Made by a program: the position numbers and the translations under genes. A stretch of DNA of 64,000 nucleotides from Mycolicibacterium boenickei. GTDB taxonomy: Bacteria > Actinomycetota > Actinomycetes > Mycobacteriales > Mycobacteriaceae. The notes below the pieces were generated by a model that searched no databases, was not told the origin of the DNA, and saw only the letters and a list, made by a program, of their open reading frames with translations. The DNA is taken from positions 3,286,001 to 3,350,000 of the forward strand of contig NZ_AP022579.1 of assembly GCF_010731295.1 (NCBI RefSeq), given 5' to 3'. Shown one piece after another: positions 24,763 through 33,451 of the stretch (positions are counted from its first letter, which is position 1; each line of letters starts with the position of its first letter).

Positions 24763-26448
24763 GTGTCGGACGGCGGTGGCAAGGATCGATTCTCCGGGTT
24801 GGGCATGCTGGCCTCGGCGCTGGCGGCACGCCCAGTCGCGGTGGCTGCCGTCGATGCGGGTACCGGACCGTGGACGGACGGCGAGACGGTGTTCGTCGAC
24901 CCGGCTGCGCCGGCACCCGCGCGGCTTGAGTCGGTGGCGGTTCAGGCGTCGCTGATCGCCGCAGGCAGCCTGGACCCCGAGGTGATCGGCGCACTCGTTC
25001 GCCATCGTCGCCTGGCCAAGCGCTACCTTGCGATCGAAGGCCATCGAGCCTTGTTGGCCAATCGCACCCTGTTGCCGAATTCCCTTGCTGCCCTGGTTGA
25101 CCGGAGCATGGGTGAGCGCACTGACACGCCGGCGGCGTCCCTGGAGCTCGCCCGCGGCCGCGACGTGGTGACCGACCCTCCGGCGGCGTTCGGGGTGATC
25201 CGCGCCAAGAAGGTACTGGCGGCATGCGCGGCGGCCAGGCCCGCGGATGAACACTCGGTCGGCCATATCCCGCGGCGGCAAGGTGACCAGGACCTTGAGG
25301 AACTCGACGACAACGACATCGATGATTCCGATGACCCCGATCTGTTCTCCAGCCCGGTCGGCGGCGGCGGGGCGATCGGAAAATGGCTCAAGAAGCTGTT
25401 GTCCTCGGCACGCAAGACGGGGGGCAACGGCGGGGGGCCGCCCGGTGCCGACTCGCCGACCCACCGCACCAATTCGACGAAGCGTGGGGTGCACGCGGTC
25501 TCGTCGTTGGCCACCACCCCTTCGGAGGAAGTCGTCGACATCAAGACCGAAGGGGTGAAGTACCCGGAATGGAACGCCGAGCGCAAGGTGTACCGGCTCG
25601 ACTGGTGCACGGTTCGCGAGGCTGATCCGCAGATCAAGCCGTACGCCACCCAGCAGATCGAGGATGCGATCAGCGTGCGCCGTCCGTTGGCGCGCCTCGG
25701 CATGGGGCTGCATCGGCGCCACCGCCAACCGCAGGGCGACGACATCGACATCGACGCCGCGCTGGAGGCCCGCGTGGAAGTCCGGGCCGGATCGGTCCCT
25801 GACGAGGCTGTGTACCTGGACAGTCTGCGGCGCCGGCGGGACCTGTCGGTCCTGCTGTTGCTCGATGTCTCCGGCTCGACCGCGGAGCCGGGCACCGTCG
25901 GCCGTACGGTGCACCAGCAGCAGCGCACGGCGGTCGCCCACCTGATGGCGGCGTTGCACGATCTGGGCGACCGGGTGTCCTTGTACGCCTACTATTCCCA
26001 GGGCCGGTCGGCGGTGACCATGGTTCCGGTCAAGCGGTTCGACGACCATCTGGATGCGCAGGTGATCCGGCGGTTGAACAGCCTTGAGCCAGGCTCGTAT
26101 TCGAGACTCGGGGCGGCGATCAGGCACGGCTCGGCGGTGTTGGAGGAGCGCGGTGGCACCTCGCGGCGACTGCTGGTGGTGCTGTCCGACGGGCTGGCCT
26201 ACGACCACGGATACGAGCGGGCGTACGGCGCCGCCGATGCGCGACGCGCCCTGACCGAGGCGCGGCGCCGAGGTACCGGCGCCGTGTGCCTGACCATCGG
26301 TGCCAGTACCGATGTGGAGTCGCTGCGCCGGGTGTTCGGTAGTACCGCCCACGCCACCATCTCCGGTCCCGATCAGCTCGCCGGTGTCATCGGCCCGATG
26401 TTCCGCTCGGCGATCCGCTCCGGAGAGGTTCGGCGCCGGGTGTCGTGA
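24763..26448 (+). CDS. NorD/CoxE-like VWA-domain protein
   Basis: About 561 residues. The N-terminal half has no clear motif except an acidic stretch (EELDDNDIDDSDDPDLF, near residue 190) followed by a Gly-rich linker. The C-terminal third is a von Willebrand A domain with the MIDAS motif DVSGSTAEPG near residue 370 and LLVVLSDGLAYDHGYERAYG near residue 470, as in NorD. NorD-type proteins pair with NorQ-type AAA+ ATPases to insert metals into, or remodel, enzymes such as NO reductase. GTG at 24763 follows CGGGGG; earlier starts would place the regulatory element inside the gene. Confidence 0.87.
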   Translation: MSDGGGKDRFSGLGMLASALAARPVAVAAVDAGTGPWTDGETVFVDPAAPAPARLESVAVQASLIAAGSLDPEVIGALVRHRRLAKRYLAIEGHRALLANRTLLPNSLAALVDRSMGERTDTPAASLELARGRDVVTDPPAAFGVIRAKKVLAACAAARPADEHSVGHIPRRQGDQDLEELDDNDIDDSDDPDLFSSPVGGGGAIGKWLKKLLSSARKTGGNGGGPPGADSPTHRTNSTKRGVHAVSSLATTPSEEVVDIKTEGVKYPEWNAERKVYRLDWCTVREADPQIKPYATQQIEDAISVRRPLARLGMGLHRRHRQPQGDDIDIDAALEARVEVRAGSVPDEAVYLDSLRRRRDLSVLLLLDVSGSTAEPGTVGRTVHQQQRTAVAHLMAALHDLGDRVSLYAYYSQGRSAVTMVPVKRFDDHLDAQVIRRLNSLEPGSYSRLGAAIRHGSAVLEERGGTSRRLLVVLSDGLAYDHGYERAYGAADARRALTEARRRGTGAVCLTIGASTDVESLRRVFGSTAHATISGPDQLAGVIGPMFRSAIRSGEVRRRVS

Positions 26449-26507
26449 TGTCAAGTCCCGGAATGCCATTGGAGTCGACGGTGGATGCCAGCCGTGGCGG
26501 GAAACGG

Positions 26508-26527
26508 TTGAAACAAACATCTGTTCC
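26508..26527 (-). promoter_or_regulatory. AGATATTTGGT-type element, copy 3 (ATPase promoter)
   Basis: On the minus strand it reads GGAACAGATGTTTGTTTCAA, matching copy 2 at 13 of the first 14 bases. It lies in the 132-bp gap before the ATPase gene, next to TTAGGCT, a possible -10. Confidence 0.6.
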
Positions 26528-26580
26528 GCGTTAGGCTCGTGGAGTACCGCAGCGTTGCGGATACGACGAAAGGTGTGTCG

Positions 26581-27429
26581 ATGGTCAACGAGTCCGGGCT
26601 CGCTCACCAGAACGGTGCCAGTTCGCAGGCCTTGAGTGAGCGTCCCTACTACAAGCCCGTCGGCAATGAAGAGACCGTTTTCAAGGCGGCGTATCGCCAA
26701 GGTCTTTCGCTTGTCCTCAAGGGGCCGACCGGGTGTGGCAAGACGCGTTTCGTCGAGGCGATGGCTCACGACCTCGGTCGGCCACTGATCACCGTCGCCT
26801 GTCATGATGACCTGACCACCGCCGACCTTGTCGGTCGGTACCTGCTCCGGGGTGACGAGACCGTCTGGGTGGACGGGCCGCTCACCCGCGCAGTGCGCGA
26901 GGGGGCGATCTGCTACCTGGACGAGGTGGTCGAAGCCCGCCAGGACACCACGGTGGTGTTGCACCCACTCGCCGACTACCGCCGCCAGCTGCCGATCGAG
27001 CGCCTGGGCATCACGCTGGACGCGGCGCCGGGGTTCGGCCTGGTGATGTCGTACAACCCGGGCTACCAAAGTGTCCTCAAGGACCTCAAGGACTCCACCC
27101 GGCAGCGAATGGTGGCCATCGAGTTCGGTTTCCCGGCCCCCGACGTCGAAGAGGGCATCATCACCCACGAGGCGGGGGTGGATCAGCGCACGGCCGCCGA
27201 GTTGGTGCGGTTCGGACAGGCCATCCGGCGGCTGGAGACCAGCGGCATGCGTGAAGTCGCCTCGACCCGCGTGCTGATCGCGGCCGGGCGGCTGATAGCC
27301 GAAGGCCTGCCCGTCGCCGTGGCGGCCAGGGTGGCGATCGCCGGGCCGTTGACCGATGACGTTGCGGTGAGCCGCGGTCTGCACGAGCTGATCGATGTCT
27401 ACCTGGGCGAATCGGCAGCCGGTGATTGA
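26581..27429 (+). CDS. NorQ/CbbQ-type MoxR AAA+ ATPase
   Basis: A 282-residue AAA+ ATPase: Walker A GPTGCGKTRF near residue 48, Walker B AICYLDEVVEA near residue 107, a sensor-1 MSYNPGYQ near residue 147, and the CbbQ-family C-terminal region. These hexamers use ATP to remodel a client enzyme, recruited by a VWA partner such as the adjacent NorD-like protein. ATG at 26581 follows AAAGG at 7 bp. The usual clients (rubisco, NorBC, CO dehydrogenase, gas-vesicle proteins) are absent from the window. Confidence 0.92.
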   Translation: MVNESGLAHQNGASSQALSERPYYKPVGNEETVFKAAYRQGLSLVLKGPTGCGKTRFVEAMAHDLGRPLITVACHDDLTTADLVGRYLLRGDETVWVDGPLTRAVREGAICYLDEVVEARQDTTVVLHPLADYRRQLPIERLGITLDAAPGFGLVMSYNPGYQSVLKDLKDSTRQRMVAIEFGFPAPDVEEGIITHEAGVDQRTAAELVRFGQAIRRLETSGMREVASTRVLIAAGRLIAEGLPVAVAARVAIAGPLTDDVAVSRGLHELIDVYLGESAAGD

Positions 27430-27455
27430 CGCGGTGGGCCAGCCCCGTTACGTTC

Positions 27456-27475
27456 AGAACAAATATTAGGTCGAC
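27456..27475. promoter_or_regulatory. AGATATTTGGT-type element, copy 4 (binding-protein promoter)
   Basis: AGAACAAATATTAGGTCGAC matches copy 2 at 16 of 20 positions and lies 42 bp upstream of the binding-protein start. Confidence 0.65.
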
Positions 27476-27516
27476 CCCGGTGGTCCCTGCGATGGACGCC
27501 GCATCATGGAGGTCAG

Positions 27517-28632
27517 ATGTCGTACGAGAGCACTGCGGAGCCCATCAAGGTCGGCTACCTGATGGACTTCACGTTGCCGCCCGGGTTCCCGGAAGAACTG
27601 CGGGCCTCGTTCACCCGGACGTTTGACCTGGTGTTCGAAGAGGCCGTCGAGCAAGGGTTGATGGACCGGCCGGTGCAGATGATCTACCGCGAGGTGGAAG
27701 GGCTGCCGAAGGGTTCGGTGAAGGCCGTGATCGACGCCTACGGCGAGCTCGTCGACGAGGGCTGCCTGGTGGTGTTCGGGCCGAACATCACCGACAACTG
27801 CGTGCCGCTGCGGGAAGCGATCGAAGAGCGCTTCAAGGTGCCGGCGATCAGCGTCACGGGAACCGACGATTGGCTCGGCGAGTGGACGTTCGCCTTCCCG
27901 CAGGGATCGATGACGGACGAACCGATCTTTCTGGCGGATCTCGTCGCGAAGCGAGGGCTGACCGACATCGGTGTGCTCGTGGAGCAGAACCTCATCGGCG
28001 ACAGCTATCTGAAGAATCTGCGAACCGCATGTGCCCGCAAGGGTATTCGGATCGTCGCCGAAGCGGCGATCGCGCAGACCGCCCAGGACATCAACGCCGC
28101 GGTCAGCACACTGCACGAAGCCAAGGCCGAGGCGATCGTGCATCTCGGGTTCGGTTTCGGCATCGTCTTCATCAACCCGGCGCTTGAGGCCGTCAACTGG
28201 GATCCGCCGCGCTTCACCACCACCGCGTTCCAGAACGCCTGGGTGAACCCGATCATGTGGAATGCGTTCCTCGGCTGGATCGGGGTCGATCAGTACGACG
28301 AGGGCAACCCCGTCGGACAGGCCTGGATGGATAGATACGCCAAGCGGTACAACGGAAGTCGTCCCGAGTACTGCGTGACGGTGGTCAACCACGACGTCGC
28401 CGCGACGCTGGTGCGTGCCTTCACCGATGCCCATCCGCTGAGTCCGCGCGGGGTCAAGGAGGCGCTCGAGCGCGTGAAGATGATGCCGGCCGCTTCCGGT
28501 GCGCCCGGAACCCGGGTGTCCCTCGGGAAGTGGACCCGGAGGGCATGGATGGGATCGGGCTACCTGGTCGCCCGGACGCTCGATGCGGACGGCATCAATT
28601 CGCGCCTGGTCGATCGCTTCGGGGAGGAGTGA
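27517..28632 (+). CDS. periplasmic-binding-protein fold protein without signal peptide
   Basis: A 371-residue type I periplasmic-binding fold (Leu/Ile/Val- or urea/amide-binding group). Two alpha/beta lobes are seen, with KVGYLMDFTLPPG opening the first, GCLVVFGPNITDNCVP and TGTDDWLGEW near residues 88-120, and DIGVLVEQNLIGDSYL in the second lobe. It begins directly with the first strand: no signal peptide, no lipobox, and no ABC permease or ATPase nearby. It may thus be a cytoplasmic ligand sensor, like AmiC of Pseudomonas, rather than a transporter subunit. ATG behind GGAGG. Confidence 0.85.
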   Translation: MSYESTAEPIKVGYLMDFTLPPGFPEELRASFTRTFDLVFEEAVEQGLMDRPVQMIYREVEGLPKGSVKAVIDAYGELVDEGCLVVFGPNITDNCVPLREAIEERFKVPAISVTGTDDWLGEWTFAFPQGSMTDEPIFLADLVAKRGLTDIGVLVEQNLIGDSYLKNLRTACARKGIRIVAEAAIAQTAQDINAAVSTLHEAKAEAIVHLGFGFGIVFINPALEAVNWDPPRFTTTAFQNAWVNPIMWNAFLGWIGVDQYDEGNPVGQAWMDRYAKRYNGSRPEYCVTVVNHDVAATLVRAFTDAHPLSPRGVKEALERVKMMPAASGAPGTRVSLGKWTRRAWMGSGYLVARTLDADGINSRLVDRFGEE

Positions 28633-28633
28633 C

Positions 28634-29764
28634 ATGACCACACAGGAATCGCTACCACCCGATACGCGGGTGCAGCGGCCGGTGCGCAAGGGCCCGAACT
28701 GGGGCCGGATGATCGCACTGCTCGCGTGGCTCGGTTTTCTCGGCCTGTTCGTCGCGGTCGGGCGTACGGACGTCGACCCGCGGGTGGCCAATCCGAACGT
28801 CGAGGGCCGACCACGTCCCGTCGGGTTCCTGACCGCGTTCGACAGCTGGCAGATCATTCCGCAGGTGGGCGCGGTGATCATCGTCGTGGTGTTCACCGTC
28901 ATGTTCATCGTCGGCTGGCGTAAGAACCCCGGTAGCCCGGTGCTGCTCATGGTGCTGTGCACGACGCTGATCGTCTGGCAGGACCCGATCATGAACTGGT
29001 CGCCGTACGCGGTCTACAACCCGATGCTGTTGCACTGGCCGGAGAATTGGTACCTCGTCATGATGTCGCCGACGGTGGAACCGTTCATCGTCTTCGGCTA
29101 CGTGCTGTTCTACTTCGGGCCGTACTTCCCGGGGATCTGGATTCTGCGCAAGCTGCAGGCCAAACACGGTCCGGAGGCGTTCGTCACCCGGCACCCGCTG
29201 ATCAGCCTGGGCGCGCTGGTACTGGTCATCGGTTTCATCTTCGACGCCATCCTCGAGGTCAGCCTGGTCCGCACCGGGCTGTACATCTACTCGCAGGCGA
29301 TTCCGTTCGGAACGCTGTTCCCCGGCAGCACCTTTCAGTTCCCGCTGATCTGGGAGTCCCTGTCGGTGACCTTCGTGATGGTCCCGGCGGCGATTCTGGT
29401 GTACCGGGACGACACGGGAAAATCGGTGGCGGAGAAGCTCGCTGCGAAGGCGAGGCTCTTTCCGTCGAAGCCCGTGCTCGGCACATTCCTGGTGATGTTC
29501 GCGATCATCAACGTGTCGTACTTCGCCTACGGCGGCTGGTTCTGGGCGATCAAGGCCAGCGGGCTGGCCACCTCGGTGGCATGTCCGTGGCCGTATCCCG
29601 AAGCGAAGATCTATGACCCGCAGGGCTATTACCGGGCGAACGGAGCCGAGGGACCCTATTCGGTAGGCAAGTGGTCCACCTGGCAGCAGGGCCCGGCCCG
29701 CAACACCGACGTCGAGTTGGGGTCGAAGAGCAACCGGTGCGCGACGGGGAACCAGAATGGCTGA
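28634..29764 (+). CDS. AveC-like (spirocyclase family) membrane protein
   Basis: 376 residues with about seven hydrophobic segments (e.g. ALLAWLGFLGLFVAVG, VIIVVVFTVMFIVGW, LISLGALVLVIGFIF). Conserved features include TTLIVWQDPIMNW, EPFIVFGYVLFYFGP and GLYIYSQAIPFGTLF, matching the layout of AveC, the avermectin spiroketal cyclase/dehydratase, and its many uncharacterised mycobacterial relatives. Its chemistry here is unknown. It starts one base after the binding-protein stop and overlaps the next SDR by eight bases, so it belongs tightly to this operon. Confidence 0.82.
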   Translation: MTTQESLPPDTRVQRPVRKGPNWGRMIALLAWLGFLGLFVAVGRTDVDPRVANPNVEGRPRPVGFLTAFDSWQIIPQVGAVIIVVVFTVMFIVGWRKNPGSPVLLMVLCTTLIVWQDPIMNWSPYAVYNPMLLHWPENWYLVMMSPTVEPFIVFGYVLFYFGPYFPGIWILRKLQAKHGPEAFVTRHPLISLGALVLVIGFIFDAILEVSLVRTGLYIYSQAIPFGTLFPGSTFQFPLIWESLSVTFVMVPAAILVYRDDTGKSVAEKLAAKARLFPSKPVLGTFLVMFAIINVSYFAYGGWFWAIKASGLATSVACPWPYPEAKIYDPQGYYRANGAEGPYSVGKWSTWQQGPARNTDVELGSKSNRCATGNQNG

Positions 29765-30647
29765 GCCCCGGACAGTCCTCATCACGGGCGCGTCCCGTGG
29801 GCTCGGCTTCGCATCCGCCACGCGCCTGTATCGCGAGGGGTGGCGCGTGGCGGCTGCGATGCGTTCGCCGGATCGGGGAATGGCACTGCTGCGGGCGGCG
29901 ACGGGAGCCGCCGAGGACGACGAGCGGCTCATCGGTATCCAGCTCGACCTCACCGACGCCGCATCGATCGCCGCGGCGGCGAAGAGCATCACCGAAACCG
30001 TCGGCGCGCCACATGCGGTGGTGCACAACGCCGGGATCTCGGCGGCGGGAATGGTCGAAGAGACGCCGCCAGACCTGTGGGAGCGGATGTTCGCGACCAA
30101 CGTCTTCGGCCCGGTGATGCTCACCAAGGCGCTGCTGCCATCGATGCGAGAGGCTGGGCGGGGCCGCATCGTGCTGATCTCCAGTGCTGCCGGTGTACGC
30201 GGAATGCCGGCAACCGCACCGTATTCGGCGGTCAAGGGGGCGCTGGAAAGGTGGGGCGAATCGATGGCGGGGGAGGTCGCCCCGTTCGGGATCGGCGTCA
30301 CGATTCTGGTCACCGGGACCTATGACACGGAGATCATCACCGACGCGGGCACGACAGACGTCCGCGACCTGGACGGACCCTATGCCCGGCATCACCGCAC
30401 GATGGACAAGCGGGGGCGGGCCATGATGAAGAGCGCCGCTCGGCCCCCCGAGAAGTTCGCCTCGGGCCTGGCCAGAGCCCTCGACAGCCGACGGCCGTTC
30501 GTCAAGGCCGCTGTCGGCCCGGACGCACGAATGTTGTTGATCGCCAACCGCTTGCTGCCCACGGCGGGCTTGCACCAGATGACCCGGCTGATGATGGGGA
30601 TCCCGCGGTTCGGCGCACTACGAGGGGAGAACCCGGGCCATGGCTGA
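29757..30647 (+). CDS. SDR family oxidoreductase
   Basis: A 296-residue classical SDR: ITGASRGLGFAS cofactor loop, NAGIS near residue 92, Ser in LISSAAGV and YSAVK near residue 157. It should oxidise an alcohol or reduce a ketone with NAD(P). It overlaps the AveC-like gene and the aldehyde dehydrogenase by the same ATGGCTGA arrangement, indicating translational coupling along the operon. Confidence 0.9.
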   Translation: MAEPRTVLITGASRGLGFASATRLYREGWRVAAAMRSPDRGMALLRAATGAAEDDERLIGIQLDLTDAASIAAAAKSITETVGAPHAVVHNAGISAAGMVEETPPDLWERMFATNVFGPVMLTKALLPSMREAGRGRIVLISSAAGVRGMPATAPYSAVKGALERWGESMAGEVAPFGIGVTILVTGTYDTEIITDAGTTDVRDLDGPYARHHRTMDKRGRAMMKSAARPPEKFASGLARALDSRRPFVKAAVGPDARMLLIANRLLPTAGLHQMTRLMMGIPRFGALRGENPGHG

Positions 30648-32142
30648 GCAGTCAAGAGTCCACTTCGAATCGAGAATGCTGATCGACGGCAAGCTCGTCG
30701 ACGGCGAGGCCGGCACGTTCACCAACATCAACCCGGCCAATGAAGACGTGCTGGGGGAGGTCTCGGACGCATCGAAGGCGGACATGAACCGGGCCATCGA
30801 CGCGGCCCGCCGGTCATTCGACGACACTGCCTGGTCGACCGACCATCAACTCCGCAAGCGGTGCCTCGAACAACTGCACGAGGCCCTCGAACGCGAGGTG
30901 GAGGAGCTGCGCGAGGAGCTCATCTGCGAGGTCGGCGCCCCGCGTGCGGTGACGCACGGACCGCAACTCGACGCCCCGCTCGCCGACGGCCTCAAATACC
31001 CGGCCCGGCTGATCGAGACATTCCCGTGGGAAACCGATCTCGGCGACACGGTGGTATCCGTCACCGGGGTGAACACCACCCGCAAGGTGTGGCACGAGCC
31101 GGTCGGTGTGGTCGGTGCCATCGTGCCGTGGAACTTCCCGTTCGAGGTGGCCGTCAACAAGCTTGGGCAGGCGTTGGCTGCGGGCAACACAGTGGTGCTC
31201 AAACCCGCGCCCGATACACCGTTCAACGCCACCCGGCTCGGCCGGCTCATCGCCGAGAACACCGATATCCCAGCGGGTGTGGTGAATGTCGTGACGGCGT
31301 CGGACCACCTGGTCGGCGAAGAACTGACGCTGTCGCCGAAGGTCGACATGATCTCGTTCACCGGCTCCACGGCCGTGGGCAAGCGGATCATGGAGAAAGG
31401 TGCCGCGACCATGAAGCGGCTGTTTCTCGAGCTGGGCGGCAAGTCCGCCACCATCGTGTTGGAGGATTTGGAGGACGCAGCCTTCAATTCTGCATGTTTG
31501 ATCGGTATCGGCCCGTTGCTGCACGCCGGGCAGGGTTGCGCCGCTCCCACCCGAATGCTGTTGCCGCGCTCGCGCTACGACGAGGGTGTCGCGATCCTGA
31601 AGGCCATCTACGAGAACATCGCCCCCGGTGATCCACAGGATCCCGGAACGCTCTGCGGTCCGGTCATCTCGGCCAAACAGCAGTCCCGCATCCTTGGCTA
31701 CATCAGGACCGGCGTCGACGAAGGCGCCACCATGCTCGTCGGCAGTACGGAAGCGCCGACGGCATCGGATCTGTATACCAAGGGATTCTGGGTCAACCCA
31801 ACCCTTTTCACCGATGTGGACAACTCGATGACCATCGCCCAGGAGGAGATCTTCGGACCGGTCCTCGTTGTCATTCCCTACGAGGACGAAGACGACGCCG
31901 TCCGAATCGCCAACGACAGCCCGTACGGACTCGCCGGCAACGTCATGTCCGGCTCGCTGGACCGGTCGCTGGCCGTCGCACGCCGGCTCCGCGCCGGGTT
32001 CATCGGGCTCAACGGCACCGCGGGATACGGCGCCGACACCCCGTTCGGCGGCTACAAGAACAGCGGCGTCGGGCGCCAGAACGGGGTCGTGGGCTTCAGC
32101 CAGTACACCGAGGTGAAATCAGTCGCCTACCCGGCGCAGTAG
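30640..32142 (+). CDS. aldehyde dehydrogenase
   Basis: A 500-residue NAD(P)-dependent aldehyde dehydrogenase of full length. VPWNFPFEVAVNKLG lies near residue 160, the cofactor loop is FTGSTAVGKRI, the general base Glu is in LELGGKS, and the catalytic Cys is in HAGQGCAAPTR near residue 300. It should convert an aldehyde, perhaps made by the upstream SDR or a P450, to an acid. Start ATG with GAGGGGAGA upstream. Confidence 0.94.
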   Translation: MAEQSRVHFESRMLIDGKLVDGEAGTFTNINPANEDVLGEVSDASKADMNRAIDAARRSFDDTAWSTDHQLRKRCLEQLHEALEREVEELREELICEVGAPRAVTHGPQLDAPLADGLKYPARLIETFPWETDLGDTVVSVTGVNTTRKVWHEPVGVVGAIVPWNFPFEVAVNKLGQALAAGNTVVLKPAPDTPFNATRLGRLIAENTDIPAGVVNVVTASDHLVGEELTLSPKVDMISFTGSTAVGKRIMEKGAATMKRLFLELGGKSATIVLEDLEDAAFNSACLIGIGPLLHAGQGCAAPTRMLLPRSRYDEGVAILKAIYENIAPGDPQDPGTLCGPVISAKQQSRILGYIRTGVDEGATMLVGSTEAPTASDLYTKGFWVNPTLFTDVDNSMTIAQEEIFGPVLVVIPYEDEDDAVRIANDSPYGLAGNVMSGSLDRSLAVARRLRAGFIGLNGTAGYGADTPFGGYKNSGVGRQNGVVGFSQYTEVKSVAYPAQ

Positions 32143-32154
32143 AGGAGAACGTCT

Positions 32155-33363
32155 GTGGAACAGCTTTTTGACGACCTCGAGGACTTCGGCTCGTTCGACG
32201 ACGCCGTCTCCGGTGACGTCCGGGACCCGTTCCCGGAACTCGCAAGGCTTCGGCGCGAGGAACCGATCCAGCGGATCGACATGTCCGCGATGCCGGGGGA
32301 GGAAGGCAAGCCCGTCTTCATCGTGTACCGCTACGAGGACGCCCAGCAGATGCTGCGCGACAACCTGACGTTCTCGTCGTCGGGTGTCATCGCGGCGTTC
32401 GGCCCGGTGCTCGGCGAGCGGGTGATGCTGGGAATGGACGAGCCGGTGCACGGCCGGCTGCGTTCGCTGGTATCGAAGGCCTTCTCGCAAAAGGCCTTGG
32501 CGCGTTGGGAAGACGAGCTTGTCGGCCGCGTCGCCAACGAGCTCATCGACAATTTCGCTTCCAGGGGCAAGGTCGACCTGGTCAAGGAATTCACGTTCGA
32601 CTATCCGAGCCGCATCATCGCCGGGTTGTTGGGACTGCCCGAGGAGGACTATCCGCAGTTCCAGCGCTGGTCCATCTCGCTGCTGAGCTGGATCATGAAC
32701 CCGGAGCGTGGGCTGGCGGCGTCGGCTGCGCTGTGTGAGTACTTCGCACCGATCCTGCAGGCCCGTCGTGCCGAGCCCAAGGACGACATGATCAGCCTGC
32801 TCACCGAGGCGGAGATCGACGGCGAGAAGCTCACCGACGAAGAGATCTTCTCGTTCCTCCGACTGCTGCTGCCCGCGGGTGTGGAGACCACATACCGGTC
32901 ACTGGGCAACCTGCTGTTCGGATTGCTCTCGGACACAACGCAGCTGGACGCGGTCAGGGCCGACCGATCGCTGCTGCCGCAGGCCATCGAGGAAGCTGTG
33001 CGCTGGAACCCGCCGTTGCTGACCATCACCCGCACCACGACCTGTGCCACCGAGCTGGGTGGGGTGCACATCCCGGAGGGGTGTTCGGTGATGCCGATGC
33101 TCGGTTCGGCGAATCGACAGGAAGATCGGTGGGAAAACCCCGACGAGTTCGACATCTTCCGCACCGCCAAGGGCAATCTCGGCTGGGGCCACGGTGTGCA
33201 CGTGTGCCTGGGAATGCACCTCGCGCGCCTCGAGATGCGCACTGCCATCAACCTGCTGCTGGACCGGTTGCCCAACCTGCGGCTGGACCCGGACGGAGAC
33301 GATCCGCACATCCGTGGCCAGGTCTTCCGTTCGCCGACATCGCTACCGGTGCTGTTCGGATGA
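32155..33363 (+). CDS. cytochrome P450
   Basis: A 402-residue P450 of a different subfamily from its downstream neighbour. The I-helix is LLPAGVETTYRS, the K-helix EAVR, and the heme loop LGWGHGVHVCLGMHLARLE, with Trp where Phe is usual. GTG start 12 bp after the aldehyde dehydrogenase stop, behind GAGGAGAA. No ferredoxin gene is adjacent, so electrons must come from a carrier encoded elsewhere. Confidence 0.94.
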   Translation: MEQLFDDLEDFGSFDDAVSGDVRDPFPELARLRREEPIQRIDMSAMPGEEGKPVFIVYRYEDAQQMLRDNLTFSSSGVIAAFGPVLGERVMLGMDEPVHGRLRSLVSKAFSQKALARWEDELVGRVANELIDNFASRGKVDLVKEFTFDYPSRIIAGLLGLPEEDYPQFQRWSISLLSWIMNPERGLAASAALCEYFAPILQARRAEPKDDMISLLTEAEIDGEKLTDEEIFSFLRLLLPAGVETTYRSLGNLLFGLLSDTTQLDAVRADRSLLPQAIEEAVRWNPPLLTITRTTTCATELGGVHIPEGCSVMPMLGSANRQEDRWENPDEFDIFRTAKGNLGWGHGVHVCLGMHLARLEMRTAINLLLDRLPNLRLDPDGDDPHIRGQVFRSPTSLPVLFG

Positions 33364-33372
33364 CAACTCTGG

Positions 33373-33430
33373 CGAGCAGACACATAACTGCACGAAATCG
33401 CGTGATTTTGGGCAGTTTTGCGTCTGCTCG
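33373..33430. repeat. GAGCAGACGCAAAAC palindromic repeat, copy 2
   Basis: Arms 33373-33391 and 33412-33430 pair at 17 of 19 positions, with an inner CGAAATC/GATTTTG stem. The right arm is the same as in the copy at 20845. It lies between two P450 genes of one operon, ending 21 bp before the second start, where it could attenuate or separate transcripts. Confidence 0.8.
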
Positions 33431-33451
33431 CGGAGGAGAAAGGAACCTGAT

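Noticed and set aside
24649..27384. Very long open frame on the minus strand continuing upstream of the SDR at 23719
   Set aside because: It is antisense to the VWA and ATPase genes, which have clear motifs. The upstream part has low-complexity Arg/His/Gly-rich sequence typical of the opposite strand of GC-rich genes, and the SDR fold starts only at 24648.
28652..30313. Long minus-strand frame opposite the AveC-like and SDR genes
   Set aside because: No family motif, biased composition, and full overlap with two well-supported genes.
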